A stretch of DNA of 64,000 nucleotides from Berkiella sp963829835 (GCA_963829835.1 CAWHKC010000004.1:434001-498000), one strand, 5' to 3'. Shown: positions 44,124-52,852, counted from the stretch's first letter. The notes: a model not told the origin generated them from the sequence alone. Program-made: numbers and translations.

Positions 44124-44706
44124 CAGCCGATCCTATTAGAAATATTTTTGGTTGATTGATTATCTGTTTTATAAAGTTATTATTTGCTTTTAATTTACTT
44201 GTCCATTCATTGGGATTGTAACAAGTAGGATTAATACGCCTCCCCAATTGTGCTTCTATCTTTTCTAGGTAAGGAAAAAGATCAGCATAACTAATAGAAT
44301 CGCTTAATACCAATACATCAATATCGCTATTAGCAGTATCTTCTTGTTTTGCTACTGAGCCATAAATAAAAGCAAGAAGGATTTGCGAAGCAAATGGTTT
44401 TAGGCCTTGTTTTACTATATCCGCAAGACCAAATGTTTTTAAAATAATGCTTCTCAATTCTGTAAATAATGGATTGACAGGATTAGCTTGATAATGTTTC
44501 TGATTACCAATTAGTTTCATTGTTACTAAACCAACCGAATACAATTTGGCTAATTCGCGTTGTACAGAACCAGTTCCGCAATCACTTAAACGTATGATTT
44601 CATTAGTATGAAAAGAACGATCTGGTTGAAAATATAATATGCCCAACACGCGTTGTTGTACTTTTGAAAACAGCACATTTGAAAGGTTATTTTTTTCTAT
44701 ACCCAT
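44101..44706 (-). CDS. Nucleotidyltransferase with N-terminal winged helix (MNT antitoxin)
   Basis: 201 residues from ATG 44706; a TTG at 44727 is in frame but lies in the promoter. Residues about 10-85 form a winged helix (RVLGILYFQPDRSFHTNEII, GTGSVQRELAKLYSVGLVTM). Residues about 100-150 hold the MNT motif LAFIYGSVAKQEDTANSDID followed by VLVLS, with the GS and DxD needed for nucleotide transfer. It probably neutralises the overlapping HEPN protein and represses its own promoter through the DNA-binding domain. Confidence 0.8.
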   Translation of the reverse strand: MGIEKNNLSNVLFSKVQQRVLGILYFQPDRSFHTNEIIRLSDCGTGSVQRELAKLYSVGLVTMKLIGNQKHYQANPVNPLFTELRSIILKTFGLADIVKQGLKPFASQILLAFIYGSVAKQEDTANSDIDVLVLSDSISYADLFPYLEKIEAQLGRRINPTCYNPNEWTSKLKANNNFIKQIINQPKIFLIGSADELRKFE

Positions 44707-44710
44707 AATA

Positions 44711-44743
44711 GGTATTATAATACCCAAATTGGGTTTGTATCAA
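44711..44743 (-). promoter_or_regulatory. MNT/HEPN promoter with embedded palindromes, possibly leaderless
   Basis: On the minus strand TTGATA (44743-44738) and TATAAT (44719-44714) are 18 nt apart, and the ATG at 44706 is 7 nt after the -10, so the transcript may start at or next to the start codon. No ribosome binding site is visible. Two palindromes overlap it: GGTATTATAATACC (44711-44724) and ACCCAAATTGGGT (44722-44734). Confidence 0.6.
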
Positions 44744-44871
44744 GCTGAAACCACAAAATAGATAACTTATTGATTTTTAATCAAAATAATTCTCAATACA
44801 CTTCTTTTATATCGTTAAGGCGCTTTTAGCGTAAAATAGTTTGCAATTCCAACGCCAAGGAAACAACTCTT

Positions 44872-45240
44872 GTGACTATTACTCAACATATGATTCGCCT
44901 CATCAAAGCCTTTGGTTATTCTCTAGAAGGACTTAAAGCAGCGTTCTTGTCTGAGCCAGCTTTTGTCATAGAAGTGATATGTTGTGTCATCATGATACCG
45001 ATGGCTATCCTATTACCTCTTTCATTGCTTTATAAAGCATTGCTGCTAAGCAGCTTGTTTTTAGTATTAATGATGGAGCTCATCAATTCTGCAATAGAAG
45101 CTGTGGTCGATAGAATATCCTTAGACAAACACCCTCTCTCTAAAAAAGCCAAAGATGTTGGCAGTGCCGGCGTCTTATTGAGCTTAATCAATGCTGGCGT
45201 AGTCTGGGGCATCGCATTATGGTCGTTATATAAAGGCTGA
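44872..45240 (+). CDS. dgkA: Diacylglycerol kinase
   Basis: 122 residues, three transmembrane helices. It phosphorylates diacylglycerol to phosphatidate in the inner membrane. The family signature is complete: MMELINSAIEAVVDRISLDK followed by HPLSKKAKDVGSAGVLLSL. The N-terminal amphipathic helix (IRLIKAFGYSLEGLKAAFLS, then EPAFVIEV) fits. The start is GTG with AAGGA upstream. Its end overlaps the convergent CPBP gene by 15 nt. Confidence 0.94.
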   Translation: MTITQHMIRLIKAFGYSLEGLKAAFLSEPAFVIEVICCVIMIPMAILLPLSLLYKALLLSSLFLVLMMELINSAIEAVVDRISLDKHPLSKKAKDVGSAGVLLSLINAGVVWGIALWSLYKG

Positions 45241-46119
45241 TTGCAACGCCGGGTAAGTAAAAAAGATAAAGTGTATGGTATTGACCATAAAATGGGTCAA
45301 AATACTGGCTTCAATTTTTTTGGCTTTTATAAAAGCATAACCATAAAATAAGCCAGCCACACCTGCTAAAAGCATATAATTCATGCCACCCTTAAAATGA
45401 GCGGCGCCAAAAAGAGCGGCCGTGATAATTAAAGCAACCCATTTACCCCAAGCAAAATGTTGGAGTTGCGTCATTAAAAAGCGTTGAATCATCCCTCGAA
45501 ATAGCGCTTCTTCGGCAATACTGACAAATAACAAGTTATGAATAGCCCATAAGAAAAAGAGACTTGTTAATTTAAAGTCAAAGGCGACATACCCCAATCC
45601 CAGCGAAAGAGGCAGTAATACCACCGCCGCTGCACAGCCTGCGAGAAATCCTGTTTTCAAAACAGGTTTCCACTTTCCTTCATTGGCTAATGAATAGCTA
45701 CTAAACCAGATAAAAAATAACCCAATCAATGATTTATCAAAAGTAAATGCCATTGAATAGGGAATGGCATCATCTGTGATATATAGCCTGTAAACCGCCT
45801 GCCAATTAAAAATACCAGGCATATCGATTAACATAATCGCAATTGAACATAATAATGTAACCAAAAAAGCAAGCTTGCGCACAAGCGGTTTGTTGGCATG
45901 GATGCTGCTATAAAATAAGCCACCAAATAAGATAATCAGTACGACGCCTATCCAATCTAATCGGCCAGCTACTACGCCTAAAAATAAAGCTAAAGAAAAA
46001 ATGCCCAATCGAAAATAACGATTCTGAATAAAATAGAAGCAAATAAATGAACTTGCTAAAACAAAAAATGCACTGAGTGTTAAATGATCTTGTAAGATGG
46101 GTGTGTAATTGAAAATCAT
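45226..46119 (-). CDS. CPBP-family intramembrane metalloprotease
   Basis: 297 residues, about 8 transmembrane helices. The active-site motifs of the CAAX/ABI family are present in order: SIAEEALFRGMIQRFL (EExxxR), AALFGAAHFKGGMNY (FxxxH) and ILTHFMVNTIHFIFF (HxxxN/H). In eukaryotes these cleave prenylated proteins; bacterial members are often linked to peptide or bacteriocin self-immunity. The role here is unknown. A double-glycine peptide gene exists 22 kb away, but no direct link is seen. Confidence 0.85.
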   Translation of the reverse strand: MIFNYTPILQDHLTLSAFFVLASSFICFYFIQNRYFRLGIFSLALFLGVVAGRLDWIGVVLIILFGGLFYSSIHANKPLVRKLAFLVTLLCSIAIMLIDMPGIFNWQAVYRLYITDDAIPYSMAFTFDKSLIGLFFIWFSSYSLANEGKWKPVLKTGFLAGCAAAVVLLPLSLGLGYVAFDFKLTSLFFLWAIHNLLFVSIAEEALFRGMIQRFLMTQLQHFAWGKWVALIITAALFGAAHFKGGMNYMLLAGVAGLFYGYAFIKAKKIEASILTHFMVNTIHFIFFTYPALQSAFI

Positions 46120-46122
46120 AAA

Positions 46123-46725
46123 CTAAACTAAAATCCCCATCTGTTTCATTTCATTCACTGTCTGTTCTGTATTTTCAAACAATATTGCTTTAATACCAAC
46201 ATTTCTTGCCCCTTCAACATTGCGCGCAATATCATCCAAAAATAAAGTTTCATGCGCAACTAATTGATAGGTGCTTAATAAATGATGAAAAATTTCTTTC
46301 GAGGGCTTCAAATGTCCAATACTGGCCGAAACGACTACGCCATTAAACAAAGGCCAAAAATCATATCTTTGCTTTAAATAAGCCATTATCTCATGAGTAT
46401 TGTCTGTTAAGGCATATAATGGATAAGTAGAATGAAGTTGTTTGAGAAGCTCTATACTCCCAGGTATGGGAATCAATGATTCTTTCACAATCTGAGCCAG
46501 ATTTTCTAATTGTTCTATCTCAAGCCCTAAGCGCGAATGATATTCCTTAATGGCTTGCTGTTCGCTAATCTGGCCTAAGTTAAGCTCATACCAAGTTTGA
46601 TGTTTAAAAATCCCCTGCACCAAAGCTTTGGGATCTTCATGAGCAGGAAAAGCACAGGATACGATAAAATCGGGATCATAGCGGACTAAAACGTTACCCA
46701 CATCAAAAACGATATTTTTTATCAT
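46123..46725 (-). CDS. HAD-family phosphatase (YihX-like)
   Basis: 200 residues from ATG 46725; an in-frame extension upstream runs through the tRNA gene and is not coding. HAD motifs: MIKNIVFDVGNVLVRYDPDF (nucleophile Asp in the DxGN form of YihX-type enzymes), YALTDNTHE (motif 2), KPSKEIFHHLL (Lys, motif 3) and TLFLDDIARNVEGARNVG (acidic motif 4). YihX removes phosphate from glucose-1-phosphate; other sugar phosphates are possible. 3 nt upstream of the CPBP gene on the same strand. Confidence 0.87.
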   Translation of the reverse strand: MIKNIVFDVGNVLVRYDPDFIVSCAFPAHEDPKALVQGIFKHQTWYELNLGQISEQQAIKEYHSRLGLEIEQLENLAQIVKESLIPIPGSIELLKQLHSTYPLYALTDNTHEIMAYLKQRYDFWPLFNGVVVSASIGHLKPSKEIFHHLLSTYQLVAHETLFLDDIARNVEGARNVGIKAILFENTEQTVNEMKQMGILV

Positions 46726-46742
46726 GTCTAGTCCTTTTGATT

Positions 46743-46829
46743 CGGAGAGGGAGGGATTCGAACCCTCGGTACCTGCGAAGGTACAACGGTTTTCGAGACC
46801 GCCCCGATCGGCCACTCTGGCACCTCTCC
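46743..46829 (-). tRNA. tRNA-Ser (CGA anticodon)
   Basis: 87 nt, class II tRNA with a long variable arm. On the minus strand the acceptor arms are GGAGAGG (5') and CCTCTCC (3') with discriminator G. The anticodon loop CTCGAAA gives CGA, reading UCG. The T-arm GGTTCGAATCC is perfect. CCA is not encoded. It lies 17 nt upstream of the HAD gene. Confidence 0.95.
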
Positions 46830-47100
46830 ACATTTATTCTTCGCGGATCTCTTTATACTGCGTTATCTTCGTCATTCACAGGCCAGTCATGTACTGGGAT
46901 GTACACTCCTGGCCATGTGAAGACTCGATGCCTTGTCTAAAAGACATCCACTTTGAAAAATCTTAATCCCGACTAGTTTACACTAGCCGTCAGAGCGGAT
47001 GAACATAATACGGGACTTTTATATGGTTTGCACGTTATAGTATTATCGCTAAAAACCCATTAAATGTTGAAAAACTAACTTACAAGAAAGGACCTCGGGT

Positions 47101-48462
47101 ATGACGAAAAACGTGGTGATTGTTGAGCTCAACGAATTCAATGTTGATTTGCTCTGCAATGCAGCCAAAAAGTATTCGCTACCGTCTCTTTCTAAAGTAT
47201 TAAGCTTTAAACGATCAACTTATAAAACCAATGATCGTTACAATAGCGGTTTTTTAGAGCCCTGGGTGCAATGGGTATCCGTTCACGCGGGCGTCCCTTC
47301 CAGCCTGCATCACATTAAGCACTTAGGAGATGTCCCTGATCTGGGATTTGAACAATGTTGGGAAACCTTATCTAAATATCACATCTCAACAGGGATCTGG
47401 GGCGTTATGAATGGGGCTAGAAACAACGCAAAGGAAACGCGTTTCTTTCTCCCAGATCCTTGGACATTCTCTGAAAGCGGTTATCCCAAAGAGCTTAATG
47501 CACTGCTGGATCTCCCACGATATGTTTCTAAAAATTATCAACAGTTAAGTAAAACCACTCTCTTTTGGAATGGGCTTAAATTATTAAAATTCATACTCAC
47601 ATCGGGTGTGAGCAAACAAATCATTGCTCACACCATTTCTTTGATTAAACACTTGCGCACTTTTGGCAAAAAGCATTTTGTTTATATTTCTTATTTTGAT
47701 TATATTTCCACACTATTATTCACACAGTATAAAATAAAATATCAACCACAATGTGCCATTTTGTTTTTAAATTCGCTTGCTCATTTACAACATCATCATT
47801 GGCATGGCCAAGATAACATTACACCTGAGATCCTTCATGGCTTGCAAACCGTTGACAAACTATTTGCTCACCTTTTCTCACTCTTTCCTGATGATGCCTT
47901 TGTGATCCACAATGGTCTGTCACAAATGAACACTAATCATGAAAAAGAATGGGTTCTGTATCGCCAAAAAGATCCGCTACAATTTCTCAAAGCCTTGCAG
48001 ATCCCGGCACTCAAGGTTGAACAACATATGACCCATGACGGTCATATCTTTTTTGCCAATAGCCAAGACTGTCAAAAAGCATTTGAGAGTTTGAAAATGG
48101 CAAGCATTAATAACCAACCGCTATTTCATGTGGAAAAAAATGCCAATGACGATTGCAAATTATTTTGTATGCTTAAATTCACTGATGCTTTAACTGATAA
48201 AAGTGTGATATTTTCATTTAACGATAAACAATATCCTTTTTTCGATTATTTTGACAGCATTGTCACACGAACAGGGCGCCATATCCCTGTCGGCACAGTT
48301 TATAGCAATACAATACCCTTTCCCGATCAAATTTTTAATCATGAATTTAACCGTGCTCTTTTTCATTATCTTGCGCCAGAACATTTTCCAAAACCGCAAG
48401 ACTCAGAGCAAGAAATTGAAGAAGATATCGAAGAGTTAGAAGAATTAGGCGAGATAGCATGA
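47101..48462 (+). CDS. Alkaline-phosphatase-fold protein of unknown substrate
   Basis: 453 residues, no signal peptide or membrane helix evident. The N-terminal strand VVIVELNEFNVDLL, the LPSLSKVL segment and the later LNSLAHLQHHHWHG and DAFVIHNGLSQMN resemble alkaline-phosphatase-superfamily nucleotide phosphodiesterase/sulfatase folds, though the metal-ligand set is not fully clear. The C-terminus is acidic. Its stop overlaps the glycosyltransferase start by 4 nt, so it likely works in the same glycan or glycolipid pathway. AAAGGA precedes the ATG. No specific reaction is claimed. Confidence 0.6.
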   Translation: MTKNVVIVELNEFNVDLLCNAAKKYSLPSLSKVLSFKRSTYKTNDRYNSGFLEPWVQWVSVHAGVPSSLHHIKHLGDVPDLGFEQCWETLSKYHISTGIWGVMNGARNNAKETRFFLPDPWTFSESGYPKELNALLDLPRYVSKNYQQLSKTTLFWNGLKLLKFILTSGVSKQIIAHTISLIKHLRTFGKKHFVYISYFDYISTLLFTQYKIKYQPQCAILFLNSLAHLQHHHWHGQDNITPEILHGLQTVDKLFAHLFSLFPDDAFVIHNGLSQMNTNHEKEWVLYRQKDPLQFLKALQIPALKVEQHMTHDGHIFFANSQDCQKAFESLKMASINNQPLFHVEKNANDDCKLFCMLKFTDALTDKSVIFSFNDKQYPFFDYFDSIVTRTGRHIPVGTVYSNTIPFPDQIFNHEFNRALFHYLAPEHFPKPQDSEQEIEEDIEELEELGEIA

Positions 48463-49514
48463 AGCCAGTCATCATTATTCCTGCTTATAAACCAGATCAA
48501 TCACTGTTGAGTTTAATACAGCAGTTAAGTCAAAATGCGCAATCCATTATTATTGTTAATGATGGTTCAGGAAGTAGCTTTGACCCCATTTTTGCCCAAT
48601 GTGAAAAAATGCCTTCAGTTAAAATATTACATCACGCTGTCAATCTGGGAAAAGGTCAAGCGCTCAAAACCGCTTTTAACTATTTTCTCACCAATACAAG
48701 CAGTGATTGTGCCGGCGTTGTCACAGCCGATGCAGATGGCCAACATTTAGCAGAAGATATCATCACTATCGGTAACCAATTAGCACAACATCCATTGGCT
48801 TTAACTTTAGGTGTTCGCACCTTTAAAAACGGTGTGCCTTGGCGAAGTAAATTCGGTAATAATCTAACGCGTTTTATTTTTCGTATCCTGATTGGTCAAA
48901 CACTACAAGATACGCAGACCGGTCTACGTGGGATCCCTCGCCATTTTTTAAAAGCCTTATTAAAAACGCCGTCCAGTGGCTATGATTTTGAGCTCGATAT
49001 GTTAATATCTGCCTCCAAACAAAAAATGAAAATAAATGAAGTGCCGATCCAAACTGTGTACAAAGACGAAAATAAAAGTTCTCACTTCAATCCTCTTATT
49101 GATTCATTAAAGATTTATTTCGTTTTTTTCCGATTTCTCATTTTCTCCATTGTCAGTGGCCTGCTTGATTTCTTTGCCTTTTCTTTTGCCTTTATGCTCT
49201 GCGGACATATTCTGCTCAGTGAATCATTAGCCCGCATTTTCTCAGGAACCTGTAACTTCTTATTAAACAAAGAGTTGGTATTTAAATCTAAGCAGCGCGT
49301 TTTGCCAGAAGCCTTAAAATATACACTACTGTGTTTAGTGAACTTGATCTTCTCCTATGGATTGATTTCAAGTTTAGTTTTCTTAGGCGCGAATGTGTAC
49401 GCTAGCAAGTTAATTGCTTTGACGGGTTTATTTATTGCAAATTTTGCTATTCAGAAACTACTGGTGTTTGGAAAAGACGACTCAGAGAACTTTCCTGCTT
49501 CAATTGAATCGTAA
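48459..49514 (+). CDS. Family 2 glycosyltransferase fused to a GtrA-like membrane domain
   Basis: 351 residues. Residues 1 to about 215 are a GT-A fold: IIIPAYKPDQSLLSLI, IIIVNDGSGSS, NLGKGQALKTAFNYF, TADADGQHLAEDI (metal-binding DxD) and DTQTGLRGIPRHFL, like dolichol-phosphate-mannose or undecaprenyl-phosphate-sugar synthases. Residues about 225-345 have four transmembrane helices of the GtrA type (FSIVSGLLDFFAFSFAFML, NFLLNKELVFK). GtrA partners flip or handle lipid-linked sugars. The fusion would make and move a polyprenyl-phosphate sugar in the inner membrane. Coupled to the phosphatase-fold gene upstream. Confidence 0.85.
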   Translation: MKPVIIIPAYKPDQSLLSLIQQLSQNAQSIIIVNDGSGSSFDPIFAQCEKMPSVKILHHAVNLGKGQALKTAFNYFLTNTSSDCAGVVTADADGQHLAEDIITIGNQLAQHPLALTLGVRTFKNGVPWRSKFGNNLTRFIFRILIGQTLQDTQTGLRGIPRHFLKALLKTPSSGYDFELDMLISASKQKMKINEVPIQTVYKDENKSSHFNPLIDSLKIYFVFFRFLIFSIVSGLLDFFAFSFAFMLCGHILLSESLARIFSGTCNFLLNKELVFKSKQRVLPEALKYTLLCLVNLIFSYGLISSLVFLGANVYASKLIALTGLFIANFAIQKLLVFGKDDSENFPASIES

Positions 49515-49589
49515 GGTGGGCAAAGCTTAGCGTGCCCACCATCTTGATTGCGAAATTGGTGGGCACGCTAAAAGCTTTGCCCACCCTAC
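49511..49589. repeat. Palindromic repeat, copy 2 (inverted orientation)
   Basis: 79 bp. The reverse complement matches 31980-32051: same GTAGGGTGGGCAAAGC arm, AGCGTGCCCACC inner arm and AATCAAGAT loop, with 8 extra loop bases. It begins inside the glycosyltransferase stop codon region and lies between convergent genes, as copy 1 does. Confidence 0.85.
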
Positions 49590-49616
49590 AAAAGATGATT
49601 TTTTTAGACAAATAAA

Positions 49617-50324
49617 TTATTCTATATTCTTACTATCTCTCACGCCTTCAATAATCCGTGCAAAGAAATAAGGCTGTCGTTGCGATAGGCGATATAAAAG
49701 CGCTGGACGATGATTAGCGTGTCGACTTTGCCCTGTTTCTTCTAAAAAGCCAGCATCTAAAAGACGACGTCTGAATGATTTCTTTTCCATTTTAAAACCT
49801 AAAATCAGTTCATAGGTTTTTTGGAGCTCAGTTAAAGTAAATTCTTCTGTTAATAAGAAAATAGGTAATGAGGTATAAAGTGATTTATTTTGCAACCGTT
49901 GCAAACAACTCTCAATTAGATGTTGATGATCAAAAGAGAGTTCTCCTGACAAGGCATCAGAAACGCTCATCCATTTCATAGCTTCCCAATTACTCTGATT
50001 TGCGTGCAACATTTGACCAGAAGAAACTAATCCATAATAAACAACGGTAATCGACCACCCTCTGGGATCACGAAAATCATTACCAATCGTCTGCACTTGT
50101 TCTAAATAGGGGGTTTCAAAACCGGTGAGGCGTTTTACATTTCTTTTAGCTGTCTGTTCAAGGCTTGAATCACGATGAGTATCAACCTCCGTTGCAGGCA
50201 GTGCCCAACAATTCTCAAAGGGAGGATCTTTGCGCTTTACCATTAACGTACATAATTGTTCCTCAACCAGAGAAAAGAGAACTAAATCAACTGTGAGACG
50301 CGGACTACTCTCACCCATACGCAC
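49617..50324 (-). CDS. NrtR-like NAD-metabolism repressor with degenerate Nudix domain
   Basis: 235 residues: Nudix-fold domain (about 1-140) and C-terminal winged helix (about 150-225; LPIFLLTEEFTLTELQKTYE, KKSFRRRLLDAGFLEETGQS). NrtR regulators sense ADP-ribose and repress NAD genes. Here the Nudix box SLEQTAKRNVKRLTGFE lacks the catalytic REVxEExG glutamates, so it should bind but not hydrolyse ligand. Its start overlaps the nadD-like gene by 14 nt. It lies within an NAD salvage cluster. Confidence 0.8.
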   Translation of the reverse strand: MRMGESSPRLTVDLVLFSLVEEQLCTLMVKRKDPPFENCWALPATEVDTHRDSSLEQTAKRNVKRLTGFETPYLEQVQTIGNDFRDPRGWSITVVYYGLVSSGQMLHANQSNWEAMKWMSVSDALSGELSFDHQHLIESCLQRLQNKSLYTSLPIFLLTEEFTLTELQKTYELILGFKMEKKSFRRRLLDAGFLEETGQSRHANHRPALLYRLSQRQPYFFARIIEGVRDSKNIE

Positions 50325-50913
50325 TTTCCTTTTCTCGGTATAACTTATGCTGTTCTATGTAATTGGCAATCGGCTCACCCACTAATTCTATTAATTCTTT
50401 GCGTCGCTTTAGCGGCTCATCACGAAATTTCATACAAACTTCTCTGACCATTGTGCTATGAATAGGAAGATTTTCTTTGGCAACGAACAATGGCCAATTT
50501 TGTTCAATTTCTTGGTAGCGATAAAATTTATGCCAAATGTCAGGATGACTGTTATCAGGCCCTAGAATAAAGCGAAGCTGAACTGATTGCTGTTGGGATT
50601 GATACAGTTTGGTAAGCTCAGTTAAAACATCAAATGTATAGATAAATTCTTTTGTATGGCCTTTTTTCTGCATAGATTGTTCAATCAGGGAAATCTTTAC
50701 AATGTTGCCTTGCTTTAAAGACTGTAAATCATTTAAAAAAATCTCTAACATGGCTAAACGATGTTCTATGGGTGCTAAAAATTTTCCGAAGGGATGTGAT
50801 ATGCTTGGCACTAATAAAATCTCATCAAATTGGGGCAAAGCCTGCTTGAGGGCATCAAAATGACCCAGTGTTGGCGGATTAAAGCTTGCTCCGAACACCC
50901 CAATGCGCTGCAT
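50311..50913 (-). CDS. NadD-like nucleotidyltransferase (nicotinate/nicotinamide mononucleotide adenylyltransferase)
   Basis: 200 residues from ATG 50913 (GTG 50919 is an alternative). Rossmann-type nucleotidyltransferase motifs: IGVFGASFNPPTLGHFDALK (GxFDPxHxGH-like), FDEILLVPSISHPFGK, FILGPDNSHPDIW and the C-terminal HSTMVREVCMKF (ISSTxIR-like). It would adenylate NaMN or NMN to form NaAD or NAD. It heads the minus-strand operon with the NrtR-like gene and is divergent from pncA. Confidence 0.8.
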   Translation of the reverse strand: MQRIGVFGASFNPPTLGHFDALKQALPQFDEILLVPSISHPFGKFLAPIEHRLAMLEIFLNDLQSLKQGNIVKISLIEQSMQKKGHTKEFIYTFDVLTELTKLYQSQQQSVQLRFILGPDNSHPDIWHKFYRYQEIEQNWPLFVAKENLPIHSTMVREVCMKFRDEPLKRRKELIELVGEPIANYIEQHKLYREKESAYG

Positions 50914-50929
50914 ATTCACGTTTCCCTAT

Positions 50930-50948
50930 TTGACAAACTTAGCTAAGT
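50930..50948 (+). promoter_or_regulatory. Candidate pncA promoter -35 and NrtR operator
   Basis: TTGACA (50930-50935) is followed directly by the perfect 12-bp palindrome ACTTAGCTAAGT (50937-50948). A half-site CTAAGT recurs near 50977. It lies in the short gap between the divergent NAD operons, so one bound regulator could control both. No clear -10 is visible. Confidence 0.45.
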
Positions 50949-50999
50949 ATTAGATCATGTTAGTGTGGGTGTGCCACTAAGTCAAGTGAGTTGCTCTAT

Positions 51000-51674
51000 A
51001 TGATACCTTTGATGCCTAAATCGCTCATCGCTAGCATGGATATTGATGCCCAGTATAGTTTTACGCCTCATTGCCCTGCAGAATTACCCGTTCCCGAAGG
51101 TCATGAAATTGCCCATGAACTTAATCGGCAAGCAACCTACGCCCAATATCGAATTGGCTCAAAAGAAGCCCATCCGCCACATGCCATTTGGATAGCAACC
51201 AGTGAAAATCCTGTCTTGAGTCCCCTAGCGGGCAAGAATGTCGATGTACATTGGCCTGCACATTGTATCCCCGGCACTAAAGGATTTGAGCTCATTCACG
51301 GACTACCCCATCCTTCTCAATATGACTTTTTTGTTTGGAAAGGGATTGAGCCTGATATGCACCCCTATGGTTCTTGCTATCATGACTTACAAGAAACCAT
51401 GAGCACGGGTATTATAGAGTTTATGCATATCAAAGGGATTAAAATGGTTATTGTAGGTGGTTTAGCAACTGATTATTGTGTTAGAAATACAGTCCTCCAA
51501 TTGCTTAAAGCTGATTTCCAAACCATCGTCAATTTAGGTGCTTGTCGCGGTATGAGTCCATTAACAACCAGAGAAGCCATTCAGGAAATGCAAAGACGCG
51601 GTGCTTATATTATTTCATCAATCGATGAATTACCTGTTCAGACTTCTCAAATTGTTTCTCCCATTGCCAAATAA
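51000..51674 (+). CDS. pncA: Nicotinamidase
   Basis: 224 residues from ATG 51000; TTG 50991 is in frame. Isochorismatase-fold amidase that converts nicotinamide to nicotinate. Catalytic triad: Asp in ASMDIDAQYSFTP, Lys in FVWKGIEPDMHPYG, Cys in VGGLATDYCVRNTVLQ. The metal-site DVHWPAHCIPGTKG is present. First gene of the pncA-pncB-nadE operon, 8 nt before pncB. Confidence 0.92.
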   Translation: MIPLMPKSLIASMDIDAQYSFTPHCPAELPVPEGHEIAHELNRQATYAQYRIGSKEAHPPHAIWIATSENPVLSPLAGKNVDVHWPAHCIPGTKGFELIHGLPHPSQYDFFVWKGIEPDMHPYGSCYHDLQETMSTGIIEFMHIKGIKMVIVGGLATDYCVRNTVLQLLKADFQTIVNLGACRGMSPLTTREAIQEMQRRGAYIISSIDELPVQTSQIVSPIAK

Positions 51675-51682
51675 GAACTTGC

Positions 51683-52843
51683 ATGCAAATGCCCATCATC
51701 ACATCATTACTGGATACTGATTTATATAAATTCACGATGATGCAATGTGTGCTCCATCATTTTCCTCATACACAGGTGGCTTATCGTTTTAAATGCCGAA
51801 AGCCAGTACCTCTTGGCAAGTATTCAAAATTAATTCAAGATCAGATCTCACACTTTTGTCAATTGCGCTTTTCTGAAAATGAACTTCAGTATCTTGCTTC
51901 ATTGCCTTTTTTTAAACCTGACTTTATCGAATATTTAAGACAGCTTGAGTTGAATGAAAAGCATATTCAGGTGAATGTCAGAGAGAATTTAGATATTAAT
52001 ATCCAAGGGTCTTGGTTAGAAACGATTTTATTCGAAGTTCCTATTCTAGCTATTGTGAGTGAGGTATTTTATCAAGAACAATATCATGAACTTGATTTTA
52101 AAATTGGCAATGAACGTTTACAAGAGAAAATTGAATTTCTTAAACAGGATGCTTACACTGGCCTTCGTTTCTCCGATTTTGGTACCAGACGACGATTTTC
52201 AAAAATGTGGCACCAAAGGGTAATACAGACCTTAATAAAAAAATGTCCCATTCAATTTAATGGCACGAGTAATCTTTTATTTGCCAAAGATTTTAATATC
52301 AAACCCATTGGTACAATGGCACATGAGTTTTTACAGGCATTTCAAGTGCTTGCTCCCGAATTGAAAGGGAGCCAAAATTTTGCACTCAATATTTGGCTTG
52401 AAGAATATCAAGATTTGTTAGGAATTGCTCTAACAGATGTTTTAACGATGGATGTTTTTTTACAAGAGTTTGATTATCATTTAGCAAATCAATATATTGG
52501 TTTACGGCAAGATTCTGGAGATCCATTTGTTTGGGGCGAGAAAGCCATTAAACATTATCAGTCTCTAGGAATTGATCCAACAGATAAAATATTTGTTTTT
52601 AGTGATAGCCTAACCATTCCACTTGCTGCAAAAATTTATGACCATTTTAAAGGCAGATGCCAACCTTCTTTTGGGATCGGTACCAATTTAACCAATGATG
52701 TAGGATACCCTCCATTAGATATTGTCATTAAAATGACCCATACTAATCATCATCCTGTTGTTAAAATTTCAGACAGTATTGGTAAAATAATTTCTGAAGA
52801 TGAAACTGTCTTACAACATATCAAAAATGTATTTCACTTGTAA
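51683..52843 (+). CDS. pncB: Nicotinate phosphoribosyltransferase
   Basis: 386 residues. It makes nicotinate mononucleotide from nicotinate and PRPP with ATP. N-terminal SLLDTDLYKFTMMQCVLHHF, the central YTGLRFSDFGTRRRFS, the phosphorylated histidine motif IGTMAHEFLQAFQ, then YIGLRQDSGDPFVWGEKAI and FGIGTNLTNDVG are all present. Full length. Follows pncA and precedes nadE by 9 nt. Confidence 0.95.
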   Translation: MQMPIITSLLDTDLYKFTMMQCVLHHFPHTQVAYRFKCRKPVPLGKYSKLIQDQISHFCQLRFSENELQYLASLPFFKPDFIEYLRQLELNEKHIQVNVRENLDINIQGSWLETILFEVPILAIVSEVFYQEQYHELDFKIGNERLQEKIEFLKQDAYTGLRFSDFGTRRRFSKMWHQRVIQTLIKKCPIQFNGTSNLLFAKDFNIKPIGTMAHEFLQAFQVLAPELKGSQNFALNIWLEEYQDLLGIALTDVLTMDVFLQEFDYHLANQYIGLRQDSGDPFVWGEKAIKHYQSLGIDPTDKIFVFSDSLTIPLAAKIYDHFKGRCQPSFGIGTNLTNDVGYPPLDIVIKMTHTNHHPVVKISDSIGKIISEDETVLQHIKNVFHL

Positions 52844-52852
52844 GGGTAGATA

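Noticed and set aside
46726..46833. N-terminal extension of the HAD phosphatase gene
   Set aside because: The open frame runs backwards through the tRNA-Ser gene; the family start MIKNIVFDVGN is at 46725.
46724..46966. Plus-strand ORFs across the tRNA and the following gap
   Set aside because: They are antisense to tRNA-Ser and show no protein-like pattern.
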